Position numbers and translations under genes: made by a program | Assembly (NCBI GenBank): GCA_028023455.1 | Contig: JAQFVV010006273.1 | Location: 3,546,142 to 3,610,141 of the forward strand | Length of the DNA stretch: 64,000 nt | Direction of reading: 5' to 3' | From: Epiperipatus broadwayi | Lineage: Eukaryota; Onychophora; Udeonychophora; Euonychophora; Peripatidae | Shown: positions 22,633-34,299 of the stretch, piece after piece | Layout: each line of letters starts with the position of its first letter | Numbering within the stretch: the first letter of the stretch is position 1 | Notes under the pieces: generated by a model | What the model saw: the letters and a program-made list of their open reading frames with translations, nothing else | The model's database searches: none | What the model was told of the DNA's origin: nothing

Positions 22633-22943
22633 GAGGTATTTTGAGCTTAGACTTTCACACAACCCTCAACTCTCCACCCTATCTCATACCACTGATATAC
22701 TTGACCACATATATATCTAAAAGATAATCACCAATATACATATTTCGTGCTAAACCAGCACTCGTCAGTTAGTCCAGATTATCATCTCTACACATATATA
22801 CAATAAGTCTCAGATTTATATTAAGATAGCCAATCTTCATACTTTAATGGACAGGCTTCAATACATTCCACCCTTCAACTCAGTGGTATGAGATAGGGTA
22901 AAGAGTTAAGGGTCATGTAAAAGTCTGAGTTCAAAATACCTTA
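22633..22943. mobile_element. Foldback element carrying a complete hammerhead ribozyme
   Basis: The left arm (22633-22695, from GAGGTATTTTGAGC to CATACCACTGA) is inverted at 22880-22942 (TCAGTGGTATGAGATAGGG ... TCAAAATACCTTA), about 80% identical. The 185-bp centre contains the hammerhead at 22723-22783 on the minus strand. Part of the right arm (AAAGTCTGAGTTCAAA) recurs in inverse at 34.7 kb. There is no coding capacity. I infer a non-autonomous Penelope-like element from the hammerhead and inverted-head structure. Confidence 0.7.
22723..22783 (-). ncRNA. Type I hammerhead ribozyme, all core positions intact
   Basis: Read 5' to 3' on the minus strand from 22783: outer stem I GATAATC; internal loop TGGA; inner stem I CTAA; core CTGACGA; stem II GTGCT, loop GGTTT, AGCAC; core GAA; stem III AT, loop ATGT, AT; cleavable A17; inner stem I TTGG (two A-U, one U-G and one C-G pair); bulge T; outer stem I GATTATC. 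Every invariant hammerhead base is present, including the G10.1-C11.1 and A15.1-U16.1 pairs. The cleavage triplet is AUA, so cleavage is predicted between 22735 and 22734. The 2-bp stem III is the hallmark of hammerheads in Penelope-like elements, which often need dimers for activity. Confidence 0.85.
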
Positions 22944-23606
22944 ATAAGCTAAAGTAAAATTATCTTTTGAAAGCAAATTTTTATTTCTAATAGACATCAG
23001 GGTCTCATTAATTGTAGCATGTAATTCTTTCCAGTGAAACAATTTAATGTTACACTTTTTTACAATGGCAGTAACAAAAACCACTTTTTTAATATAATTT
23101 ATTTTTTTATCCAGATGAACAAAGATGTGCCTTATAACTACTTAAAAAGCTATCAAATATTAGGGATATTATTTTCTAAATTGAAGAAAATAGTCAAATC
23201 ACAGACATATTGCTTATCCAGTTAAATTAAAATCATCATCACCAAACTTTGATGTCTTTTTCATAAAGTCACCTTTAAACAATTTCAAAGACCATATTAT
23301 AAAATAGAAACAGAAATTAATATACGCTTTTGTTGACACACCTATTTTTATTTCAAGCTTAGATGTTTTATGACAGTTAATAGGTTTTTTTCTCATACCA
23401 TAAGGCTTCTGTTATATAATATGATGATTGCACAAACAATAAGCAATTTGCAAACATATTGCTGTAAATATTCTGAATTAACCCAGTTGCATGCCTTAAG
23501 TAAATTTATAAAATCAATATGTTACATTTTTGATAAACATTTTTTCTGATTTGCTTAGCAAAAAAACAACAACCCTATATTATAATTTTCCATTATTTTC
23601 TAAAAC

Positions 23607-23701
23607 TAACACAGGCAAAACTCTCTATACAGTAGTGCCACTCAATACCAACCAGAGTAATAAAAGTTATGTGCTAGCATAAGAAATGGTGATCATGTGA
23701 T
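23607..23701. mobile_element. GGCAAAACTCTCC family, copy 2, internally deleted
   Basis: The left arm joins directly to the right tail (CAGAGTAATAAAAGTTATGT). Centre and right arm are missing. A 12-bp flanking repeat with one mismatch lies at 23595-23606 (ATTTTCTAAAAC) and 23702-23713 (ATTTTTTAAAAC). Confidence 0.7.
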
Positions 23702-23713
23702 ATTTTTTAAAAC

Positions 23714-25519
23714 CATACTAAATCTCCAATAAGCAAGTATTTATGATCACAAACAAGTCATAGCCACAAACAAATTATTGAGTGAAATCATAAAAAGTAT
23801 TTTTTCTGGAATGGATAACAATAATTTTCCACAATTTTATTTTCCAGTATACTGTTAGCTAGTCATAATCATTATACTGAAATTTATACAGATTTCAACA
23901 GTGAGTAATTTATATGTTACTTTAATAAGTTCTTTAATTTCATATTTCTAGAAATATCTGAAAGTTTCAAACTTCATCTAGTCTTTTTCATAATTGCCTT
24001 TATCATAATATGTCAAACATACAAAATATGACAAACTTATTCATAGAATAAAGAAGTCCAAAGCTAAAATGAACTTAAAGGCCCACCTTTTGTTACATTA
24101 ATACCAAATATACTTAGTCAAATAAACATACTAAAAATTGCAAAAAAAAATATAAAACTTTAATTTTAAATCTGATTTTCTAATATAACTTTTATATTTA
24201 TATCATATTACCTATGATTAAAACATCAATTTTAATAGTATCTAATTTTAAAATTATGTAATCTTAAATGCTTCATGTGTATTTTGTATCTTTATAGTTT
24301 TTATGTTTAGATATTATTGTATTTGTCAACATATAATGAATAATATAATTTATAAATATAGAAACTACAAAGGTACAGATTATATATGAAACATTTAAAA
24401 TTGCTTAATTTTCAATTTAAATATATTGAAAATCAATGTTTAGTCATAAGTAATAATAAACCATAAATATAAAATCAATTTTCAAAAGTCAGATTAAATT
24501 ATATTACTTTAATTTAATTTTTATGATAGAGCACTTATGTATTGTGTTTATTTCAAAATATTGGTTCTATTACAACTTTAAAGAAAACTGTTAAATAGTC
24601 AAAACTCTCAGCTATTTTTGAATTTATGGAATAATAATGTTTTAAATTTGTACTATTCAATGCAAAATGATAAGTAAAGGAAAAGATGAATCTTTAGTTG
24701 TAAAATAGTTTTATTTTGTGAGCTTCAGGTTTATAAAGCTATGAAAAGTTTTAACATATTATACAATTGCTCAACTGTGACTATGTAAAGATATGCCTTT
24801 TTGGATAACCTTGTATGTTTCATAAACTTTTTTTAATAATTTAAAAATATTTCAATATCAATAATAAAAATATAACTTTTTATTAGCCTAAAGTAATGAA
24901 AGAAAAAAATTCAAAATAATTTGCCAATCATATTCCGAACCTGTTAATATTTGCTTCAGTGACAATTCTTCTTTCTCTTTTTAAATACTTTAATTTAATT
25001 TAGAAATTCAGTTTATTTATTTGTCTGAGTCATTCCTTTAACCAATTTCTAACATACTTCTTTTGAATGAATTTTTTTTCCAAATTTTGTATATGTGTTA
25101 GGAATTGACAATACTATATGAGACTGATACATTTTTGAATTCTCCAGTCTAACAGCATTGGTGAACCAAATTTCAAAATGGAGGATATTGGTTTAATGAA
25201 TTTTCAGAAGTGCACACTAGATGGCAATTTTTTTTTTTTTTATATAAATAAGCTTTTGTTAAATTTCATGGCATTCACTAAAAAGTTATTTACAGTTTAC
25301 TGAAATAGAAAAAAAAAAAGAAATGAAGGATGAAATCTTAAATTCTGATTGTTTAATTACAACTTGCTTTTTTTTTTTTAAATTGCTGACTTCATGAACA
25401 TTCAAATACTAGAAATACAGAACATTGTTTAAATTCTGTTTTTTGAATATAAATAGATACAAAAAGTTCTTTGCTAAATATCCCAAGACTAAAAAACAAA
25501 CTATATAAAAAATACTTTA
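23714..25519. other. Intronic AT-rich DNA, no supported feature
   Basis: Very low G+C, dispersed homopolymers, no open frame of note. Confidence 0.5.
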
Positions 25520-25722
25520 TTTAATTTGAGGAATAATCTACTTCCCCCCCCCCCCAGTTTTTTTTCTTCAATCACAATTTAGTTTGTTACAAAGAAATAG
25601 TGGTTGAATGAATTAATTTATAAATTTAATTTGAGGAATAATCTACCCCCCCCCCCAGGTTTTTTTCTTCAATCACAATTTAGTTTGTTATAAAAAAATA
25701 GTGGTTGAATGAATTAATTTAT
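25520..25722. repeat. Tandem duplication, two copies, period about 105 bp
   Basis: TTTAATTTGAGGAATAATCT and the following C run, T run and AATAGTGGTTGAATGAATTA occur at 25520 and again at 25625. The copies differ at a few bases and in the length of the C tract. A recent local duplication, probably by slippage or unequal exchange at the C tracts. Confidence 0.85.
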
Positions 25723-25858
25723 AGATACTATATGCTTTTATTTCAAGTTAAATATAATAATCCAAATTTTGCTTGGAAGAAAAAAGGTTATTTGGCTTTT
25801 AATGTATTACTCCTCAAATTAAATAGAGATGTTTTTGTAAAATATTTTTTGCTTGGCT

Positions 25859-25997
25859 AGTTGAAATCTTAAAATGGATTCCAAAAGATTGTAAATGACC
25901 TAGAAAAAGGCCACTTTTGAGATAGGTGGTCTTGGAAAGACTTTTATCTTGCAGTGAACTGATAATGATTGAAGATGATAATGATGATGATGATTAT
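25859..25997 (+). mobile_element. Short 3' fragment of the RTE LINE
   Basis: TTGAAATCTTAAAATGGATT CC, then GATTGTAAATGACCTAGAAA and CTTGCAGTGAACTGATAATG, match the last part of the element at 14530-17708 with an internal deletion. It ends in a GATGATGATGATGA array as RTE 3' ends do. Confidence 0.7.
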
Positions 25998-26770
25998 ATG
26001 TTGCATTCCTTGAGAACATACTTTGTAATTTTCAATTATGGTTAAAATGTTCTTTAAGGATACATTTTGCTCAAAAATAGTTTAATAAATAAAATAAAAA
26101 ACAAATATGAGTTTTCTTACATTTACTCAATTATGAAGTGATTTTGTATTGCATATGTGGCAGAAAAACAAAAATTGCAATACTTCTTATGCTATTTAAT
26201 GAATTGTGAAATTTCTATAGCATTTGACTTGAAAATGATTAAATATTAGCCAATTAATTTTATACTTTGTACATTGTTGAGAATCAATAAAAAGTAAAGG
26301 AACTAATTTTTTAACAATCAACTTTTCCATAAAAGAGAGTGCAGTGAAAACTAAATTCATTTGCCACAATTTTTTTTATATCACAGTGGCTGGTAAAAAA
26401 TGCCTGGAACTTAAGTCTGAGCTATATTTTTTTTGGATAGCATTTGTTTTAAGGATAAACTTTTAGCATAGAATTGTGATTTTTTTTGTATATATATGTG
26501 ATGCACAATTGAGAATCAATACATATTACAAAATTTACATAGTATACTAATAAACAGGTTCTGATTTAACTTTTTTTACTTCACTTATTACATTTATAAA
26601 AGCATTGTGAAAGTTGTAATCTTTAAATATATTTTTGTGATGCTTAATACCAGACCTAAACTTGTTTAAAAAATATAAATTTTGGAATCCATGGATTCAA
26701 AATAGAGATAATCTGCCAATAATATCATAACTTTTTGCTATGATAATTATTTCATTCCAATATCAGCCTT

Positions 26771-26809
26771 TCAAGCTAATTGAGCATGCGCCTTTGCAAG
26801 CACGGCGCT
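26771..26809 (+). repeat. tRNA-Ala-like fragment
   Basis: A G+C-rich patch in very AT-rich intron reads AGCTAATTGAGCATGCGCCT, then TTGCAAGCACGGCGCT. It resembles the D arm and anticodon arm of a tRNA-Ala(TGC). No T arm or acceptor stem is visible, so it would be a fragment or SINE relic. Confidence 0.3.
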
Positions 26810-28112
26810 AGATAAAATATTTTGCTTATGATAATTATTAAAAAAAATATCTAAACAGCTTTAAAAATATTTAGATTTATTGAATTAAAACATTAAATTC
26901 AGATAGCTATGTCAGCAAATTATAAACCTTTTTTAAAAAATCAAAATTAATCTGAACAAAATCACAAAATGTTTGCAATTTTGGTATACAGTTTAGTAAC
27001 TAAATTTATAACAAGATTTAAAATTATTAGCATACCAAATTTAAAAATAGAATTATATCAGGATATATGATCTGATAGCCAAAAAAGGCTATCTGAAAAG
27101 GTGAAATGAACATAATTAGAAATGAGATATTTGGTGCAATTTTACATATTAATGTAAAATAAAATCAGTTGATAAAAAATAAAATATCTGAATAACATAA
27201 AATTTTCCAGTATAGAATTTATCCAAACTGTTGATCACTAAATTATTTTGTCTAAACAATTGAAACATTTTAGATTTCAAATGGAGCAATACTTGATATT
27301 ATTCATATTTACATTAAATAAATTTAAGTTTTAATTCCATTTATATAAATTTAGAATGTTATATAATTAAACATGTATCAAAATCTTTTTACAACTGTTT
27401 AAACTTTTCAGAACCTGGTATTAACGTATTTATAAAATTTTACCACATATTTAACATAATTTTTAAATATTACTTTCAATGATTTTGTTTTGATTTATAT
27501 TTACTTACAAAGGATTAAATGTGATAAGAGCTTTTTCAAAGAAATGGTTGATTAAAAGCAGCATATAGGATTTAAATAAATAACAGCAGTATTATCCTCT
27601 ATACCACTCTACTTTATAACCATGTACGTAATCAAGAGCACTATGTACTAGTGTCAAACAAATACACACAGCTGTTCATGGCTATTATTGTTTGTCACTA
27701 AAACATAATGGTTTGCCAGTACTTAATTTTACTATGCCAAAATTAATATTCAGAAATTAATTTGAAAATCTGTTTGGCACTACCATGTTGTGTCCATAAA
27801 TTATTCACATTATATAAGTGTTTCTAGAGAATGATTTTTTAATATTATAGCCAGTATTAAAATATGCTATGGTAGTAAAGGAATGCTAATAAATTAATAT
27901 TTTACTGGTGTATATTTTACATACTGAAGTTTTAGATATAATTTTAAATTATTTTGATGAATCATAGATTACAATAATCACTATTTACTCAAATTTGACC
28001 AATGCAAATGACATAAGCCTTTTTTTTTTTTTTAATAAAGTGAAAAGCATGTTTTTAAACATTATAAAAAATAAAATTGTAGTTTACACAAAAATGTTGA
28101 ACAAAGAGAACA
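26810..28112. other. Intronic AT-rich DNA, no supported feature
   Basis: No repeat or coding remnant recognised. Confidence 0.5.
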
Positions 28113-28216
28113 TGTTCCTTTTCTTCATCGCGTAAGCTTGTGTTTTAAGACCTATAGAGGTCCCTATCTTCGTATTTTTCAGACGCTTATTTCTAAGGTT
28201 ACAGCCTTAGTAAATT
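28113..28216 (+). repeat. AAGCTTGTGG-family repeat, copy 3
   Basis: Contains GTAAGCTTGTGTTTTAAGAC, CTATAGAGGTCCCTATCTTC and AAGGTTACAGCCTTAGTAAA, matching the right half of the copy at 2835-3055. It stops about 50 bases before mini-exon 8, so this repeat family sits in the polypyrimidine-distal part of the neighbouring intron. The open frame at 28138-28359 runs through the repeat and is not a gene. Confidence 0.6.
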
Positions 28217-28266
28217 ATTATTTTCATATTATTAGAATTTTGAAATTATTATTAAATAATTCTTAC

Positions 28267-28314
28267 CACCATAGTATTCTAGTTCATCCTCCTTTTCTTC
28301 AATTATATTTTCAT
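28267..28314 (-). CDS. ABCC5-like: ABCC5-like transporter, 48-bp mini-exon 8 (acidic linker)
   Basis: A 48-bp exon that completes a split Asp codon and reads ENIIEEKEDELEYYG. The acceptor cattttgcag and donor gtaagaa are good, and the phases (1 in, 1 out) fit both neighbours. The composition is almost all acidic and polar, as expected for the poorly conserved linker between NBD1 and TMD2. Because both ends are phase 1 and the length is a multiple of three, skipping it would leave the frame intact. It could therefore be an alternatively spliced cassette, which is inference. Confidence 0.8.
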
Positions 28315-29086
28315 CTGCAAAATGTATACATACATATTTATATTTACATGCATATATAAGTAACAAAAGAATCAATATAAATATATGAAATCAATATTTA
28401 GATAGCAAAATAAATCTACTCACAAAATAATGCAGAATAGTGCTTTCCAATTTGTAAAGCAACATTTTTTTGGCTAACAAAATTTAATTTGATCAGTGAC
28501 ATTGTTCATTTAACTTCCCATGTATGATGGATTAACAATATTAAAATGTGATTTATTAGAAGCTGCTTGATCTAATGAATACATTTAATTTAATTTTTTT
28601 TTGTTGTTGTTATTTTTTTTGTGTGTGTGTGTAGCATTGAAATATAATTGATTTTAATCAATTCTCTGAGTAAGCTATTGTCTATGATTCTTAATGTGTG
28701 TCTGGATTCATTGATATGTGGTTATGTACACTCTTGTTTATTTAATTTAAATATGATTTTACACTATTTGCTGGTAAGATCGTTAAATTTAATAAATAAT
28801 TTGTTCAAATTTAAAAGCTGTATATATAAAATGATAAAATATCAACTTTTTTAGGAAATCTGATATGATTATGATTATAAACATTATAAAAAATGGAAAT
28901 TTATTACTGTAATTGATAACATTAAAGATTTTTACTGCTATATTATAGCATAATAATAGGTAATGGCCTATGCATTCATACATATAGAGTATGTACACAT
29001 ATTGGAAGCATATATATATATATATATTAATATTATCCATGACAATATTAGTATACATATATCACATGATCATATATATATATATC

Positions 29087-29125
29087 ACATGGCACTACTG
29101 TATGGAGAGTTTTGCTTTGTTTTGA
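29087..29125 (+). repeat. GGCAAAACTCTCC family, right-arm fragment
   Basis: TGGCACTACTGTATGGAGAG TTTTGC matches the end of the family's right arm. It is flanked by (TA)n runs. Confidence 0.6.
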
Positions 29126-29176
29126 ATTTTATATATATATATAATGTTTTCATGGTTATATGATGTAAATAGTATA

Positions 29177-29444
29177 TAATATCAAACCTCCACTCTTTTA
29201 CACTTTTAGAAAAATATATTTATTAATTTGATAACAGTTTCGACTGTTCCCAGCAGTCTTCGTCAAAGCAAACCTCCACTCTTACATTTTTAGCAAAATA
29301 TATTCATTAATTTGATAACAGTCGAAACTGTTATCAAATTAATAAATATATTTTGCTAAAAGTGTAAAAGAGTGAAGGTTTGATGTTATATACTGTATAA
29401 AGAAAGCAAAACTAAGGAAGAAGAAGAAGAGGAAGAGTCTAGAT
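29177..29444. mobile_element. Foldback element with hammerhead-like core and 15-bp flanking repeat
   Basis: Unit CAAACCTCCACTCTT...AATTTGATAACAGT occurs twice in direct orientation (29183 and 29271) and once inverted (29319-29382), giving a 55-bp-arm palindrome centred near 29324. A tail runs to 29444. Direct repeats GATGTAAATAGTATA (29162-29176) and GATGTAAATAGAATA (29445-29459) flank it. On the minus strand at 29228-29262 lies TTGACGAAGACTG, CTGGGAA, CAGTCGAAAC, a hammerhead-like core with C3 changed to U and one extra A. Confidence 0.7.
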
Positions 29445-29455
29445 GATGTAAATAG

Positions 29456-29703
29456 AATAGTTTTTGGGTTAAACTGTGCGTTAGTTTTAATCAATTTCCA
29501 ATGTTTTGATGAAATAGTATCTGCCATTGTCAAGATTAACTTTTCAAAGAAAAACCATTAGATCTCATTTTCACTCAATCTCACTACTATTTGAGATCTA
29601 ATGATTTTTCTTTGAAAAGTTAACCTTGACAGTGGTGAATGGTATTTCATCGAAACATTGGAAATTAATCAAAACTAACACACTGTTTAACCCAAAAACT
29701 ATT
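29456..29703. repeat. Large palindrome with arms of about 112 bp
   Basis: 29456-29567 is inverted at 29593-29703, with roughly 90% identity and a loop of about 25 bases. Arms begin AATAGTTTTTGGGTTAAACT and meet at TTAGATCTCA/TTGAGATCTAA. It directly follows the element at 29177-29444. The minus frames at 29339-29533 and 29598-29876 lie inside the palindromes and are not genes. Confidence 0.85.
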
Positions 29704-31765
29704 ATATTTATATATATATATATTGTAATTGAGTTAATGTTATATGTAATAAATAATAATGTCAGTGTGTTTTGTACTAATAAATAATAAAATAATGTAT
29801 GTATTTTTATAATAACATAAAAAATATTGTTTAGATATTTGAGTATGTAGTAAGTACAATAAGGATTTTGTGACAAAAAAAAAACATTGCATAATTAAAA
29901 TTATTAAGATAGAATCAGACCATATATGATCATAAGTACAGTATGAATATTTGACACTTAAATTAGTCCATATATGACTATGATAGATCAAAATCAGATT
30001 ATGTATGGTCATTCCAACTGCAAAAATGCTTTACACTCCAGAAGAAAATAGAGAAATATATAAATCTCCCCAAGCCATGGGTTGGTATCAGAGACTTCTG
30101 TTTTGGAAATGTTAAAATCAGGTCTAGGTCATCATTACAGTTTGTACACCTTTACAACACTTTTAATTTTATATATGTAAATACAAATTTAATAAATTAT
30201 GTTATTAATTCAACTCAACTCTTTCTTTTATACAATATATAATGGGTGCTACTCCAGCTCATGATACTCAACCTTAAAAATTAATAGGTATGATTGCACA
30301 TATTTGGTTATGTCTGAACACAGCATTTATTAAGTTAAATGACAATGTCTCACGTTATTTAACATATGATCTAAAATTTATGTATTTGACATTTACTGGT
30401 TTGAGGAAAAAACAACACAATGCTGCAGTTTTATATTCAAATGATATTTTAGAAAAAGATGAATAAATACATTTCCCGACAGCTAAAAGTTTTATGAACA
30501 TATTATAATTAAGAAATTTCTATTCCTAGAAACTAAAAACTCTAAATAATTCAAAGAGTAATAATTACTTTTCTTTTCTAAAGCAAATTTTTAATCTATA
30601 CTGACATTTATTTTATAATATATTTATCATAGCTTTCCTTCCTTTTTATCACGCTCAAACTCATCAGCTTAACTTCTACATATCTTAATTTGACTATCTT
30701 TAAAAAAATCTTTTTTCTGTTTTTTAAATAGTATAATGAATTATAAAAATTATTACAATCCTATAGCTACCCTTTTATTATTTTATTCATTTGATTTGTA
30801 TCTAATGATACGGTTTTATTAATCATCTATAATTGTTATTAGAATACTAAGAATTATTAAGACACATTAAGAGAATCATTTATCCCACTGCCTTCCATCA
30901 TTAGGTGCAGTAACAGTAGCATATTCTAGAAATCATAGTTCATGGATCATGCCTTCACCACTTCCAGAGCTCAAACAAGCCCAGACTTGATTTTTTGACT
31001 GCCCTTCATAGTTTGGAGCTGTATGAAGTGGCAGATTTTGGAATTTAAATTTCATGGATTGTAAACAGTTCTGCTATATCCAGTACTTGCATTTTAAAGA
31101 GTTTCCAAGTGGAAATCTATTCAATTATTCGTTCTATTTGAAACCAGTTGGGCTGCTAATTCTTCTAAGGGCTTCTAAGCTTATAAAAACTATACAACTG
31201 CATGATATTTTGACTTTATTCTAAATACTAAATTTTATATTGCCATTTTAAAAAAATATTTTGCAATGAAACATTTTCATATATAGAAAACAATAGAATA
31301 AAATATTTTATAAATAATAAAATTAAAGAATATTCATAATATTCTGATGAAGCATTTGCATATATAATGAGAAAGATAGAATAATCATTTTTAGAAAAAA
31401 GAGATTACTTACAAAAATGTTTAGGGAAACAAATTTTTTTTAATATATAAAATGTTTATAAACACATTACTTGCATATTATTTACAGTATATATAAACTT
31501 GCAATATTAAATACTTCATATATCAAGACTATAATGTATATGATTTATGATAAAAGTTATTTTGCTACTTTATTAAATGCAAATAAAGCAAGAAATTATT
31601 AATCAATTTGTATGTCAAAAGTATTTATTAATTAATTAATTAATGCTTATTTATGTACTGCAGAGAATAATTAAAGCATTTTAGTTAAATACTTATTTCC
31701 TCCTTTCAAAATGTATGCAATAATTAAAAATGAATATAAATCAATAAAAGTAAATTAAAGCTCAC
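29704..31765. other. Intronic AT-rich DNA, no supported feature
   Basis: No supported feature. A loosely repeated motif CATATATGATCATA/CCATATATGACTATGA at 29920-30010 looks like diverged local repetition. Confidence 0.45.
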
Positions 31766-31910
31766 CTTTTTCAGCATAATGTTCTTCTCCCACATGTTTT
31801 TTAAATAAGAAGGCATATTCTCCATTAATTTTCATTAAATCTGTATGTGTTCCTTTTTCTTTAATTTGTCCTTCTTTTAAAAGGTAGATAAAATCACAAT
31901 CTTTTAGAAA
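31766..31910 (-). CDS. ABCC5-like: ABCC5-like transporter, exon 7 (end of NBD1)
   Basis: A 145-bp exon reading FLKDCDFIYLLKEGQIKEKG, then THTDLMKINGEYAFLFKKHV and GEEHYAEK. It matches the family's LVDCDEVIFMKEGCITERGTHEELM, the C-terminal strands and helix of NBD1. The acceptor is ctttatttag and the donor is gtgagct. It ends in phase 1. The final GEEHYAEK begins the acidic linker to the second membrane domain. Confidence 0.95.
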
Positions 31911-33176
31911 CTAAATAAAGACACACATAAGATTAATTAATTGCAGATGAATTAAAATACATACACACATTTATATATATATTTCAAATTAAATGAAAAA
32001 TTTAAATTACTTGTCATTTTTAGAAGTTCTTATATACATATAGCTGTACAATTGTAATTGTCTTAATAAATATTCTTTCATTCCTTCATCCAATATTTTT
32101 AATTTTATAACAAGAAACAACAATAAGCATTTGTATAATGAAATGTTAAAATGCTTTTTTTTATAGATAATATCTATAAGAGAAACATTCTCATAAACAA
32201 GGTTGTTATGTCACATTATGAACTAAAGTTTAATGATTATTGAATATTCTTCAGTGACAAGTAAAAACTATCTATTTGATTATTACAAGACAGTATTAAT
32301 AGAATTACAGAAAACTTATAAGATAATCAGAAATGTATCACAAAACAATTAATGCCAACAAGGTGAAATTATTTTCAGCACATTATCTCACTTGAGTCTA
32401 TAATACCTTAAAAGAGAGCTATCTGGATGATAATAATCATTGATTATCAATCTACTGGATATATTTCCAAAAAAAAATATTTTGTTGATCGTTATTTTAC
32501 AAAATTTATTATATAAATAAGACATTTATTTTATATAGCGCAATGTTTTTATCTTGTATTTGGAAAGTGAGAGTATTCATTTATATAGTTAAATCTACAA
32601 AGCGCATGTGCATTAGCTTTTTGGCTTATTATAATTTAGTATAATAAAATACATTCTGTAAATGGTTAATTTTAGTTTATTTTGATAAGAAGAAATTAAG
32701 TAATTGCTGAATATAAATACATAATTTTAATGTCATTTAAGAAATGTTTTAATATAATTTTATCATTATCTATGTGAATTTATATCTTCAAATTCTACTT
32801 TTGTAAATTTAATATATTATTAATAAAATCACTATAAATATTATTATTCATAGTTCTTTTATTACCAATAACTAAAATATCATCAACATATGTAGAATAA
32901 TATATTATTTTTTGACTAATTATTCTTTCTTTAATTATAATGGATAGATAATAGTCTGCTAAGCACTATTAATATTTACTATACTACTTATTTTCATTTG
33001 AGTTCCATTGAGTTTATCTATGCATGCTTAAAGTTCATCTAGATTACTGCTTAATTAAGAGTGGAAAGCAAAAGCAAACAACCACAATCACTGATCAGTA
33101 TTATCACTTGGTCATAACAATCTGTGGTTTAGGTATTTTATCTGCATTGGACAAAAAGCTTAACATGTATTGTTTA

Positions 33177-33401
33177 AACAAGACTAAACTCACCATACAG
33201 TAGTGCCACCCTGTGCCAACCAGAGTAATCAACGGATGCCAGAAGGCTTGTGCATAAAATCCCTATCTAATGCCTACTCATCCAATATCCCCAGACTCCA
33301 TTGATTACTCTGGTTGGCACAGGGTAGCACTACTGTATGGAGAGTTTTGCCTTGTTTAATAACAATTATGTGCTAGTATAAGAGATGGTGATCATGTGAT
33401 A
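33177..33401. mobile_element. GGCAAAACTCTCC family, copy 3
   Basis: The left arm (ACTAAACTCACCATACAGTA) and right arm (GGCACAGGGTAGCACTACTG TATGGAGAG) are inverted copies. The centre keeps the ATCCAATATCCCCAGACT block but has lost the hammerhead-like part. A 9-bp repeat TATTGTTTA lies at 33168-33176 and 33402-33410. Confidence 0.72.
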
Positions 33402-34080
33402 TATTGTTTACATAATTCTCTTTAAAGCAAAAGTTTAATAATAGCAGAATTTTAAAAGTAAATAAGTAGTAATTCAAGTAAACATCTTAAATCTAATAAC
33501 TGTTGTTTTCATCTTGTCTAATGTTCGTTTTAAATATTTTTTAATAATTTATCTCCATTTCTTGAAAATAAAACAGAAACATTTAGGACTCATTGATTTA
33601 TTCTGCTAGTTAATTTTGGGATGTGCTGTACTTCGTTTTTTGATGTTTAATTTGAATTCATGTCATATATTTAACCAACTGTTTATCTTTTCCAGAGCTT
33701 TCATCTGTACTCCAAGTAAAGTGAAGTGTTCTAAAGTAGATAATCAGCAACTTGAAACAATGGATTAAAATAAATTGTTGAAAAAATATACAGTAAATAA
33801 GTTAACTCACCTTGAATTAGATATAAATAAAATTTGAAAAGGTACAGTTCCAATCATTATGCATATTTTTTTCACTATGGCTGCAATATTACATGAAAAA
33901 AGTGGCAACTGACCATACACTAAACATGCATTTCAGAAATAACTTTCTTCACCAATTCATTTACAGCACTATCAATAATCCATAATAAGCATTGTTGTAT
34001 GACTTATATTAATACAGTAATGATGACTAACTTGATGTTAAAATGTGTATTATGATTTTTCTTTAATATATAGCTGTGTT

Positions 34081-34299
34081 AGAATAGGTTAATTTATAAT
34101 ATTAATTATTCATGCTTTGACACCATGTCAATTCCTATTACAATGTCATTGTGAGAATAGGTTAATTTATAATATTAATTATTCATGCTTTGACACCATG
34201 TCAATTCCTATTACAATGTCATTGTGAGAATAGGTTAATTTATAATATTAATTATTCATGCTTTGACACCATGTCAATTCCTATTACAATGTCATTGTG
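34081..34299. repeat. Tandem repeat, three perfect 73-bp units
   Basis: AGAATAGGTTAATTTATAAT through ACAATGTCATTGTG occurs at 34081, 34154 and 34227 with no differences that I can see. It is a recent triplication or a real minisatellite likely to vary in copy number between individuals. Confidence 0.95.

Noticed and set aside
29456-29703. Hammerhead core in the second palindrome (TCATCGAAAC)
   Set aside because: A GAAAC is present, but there is no CTGANGA at the right distance and no stem II.
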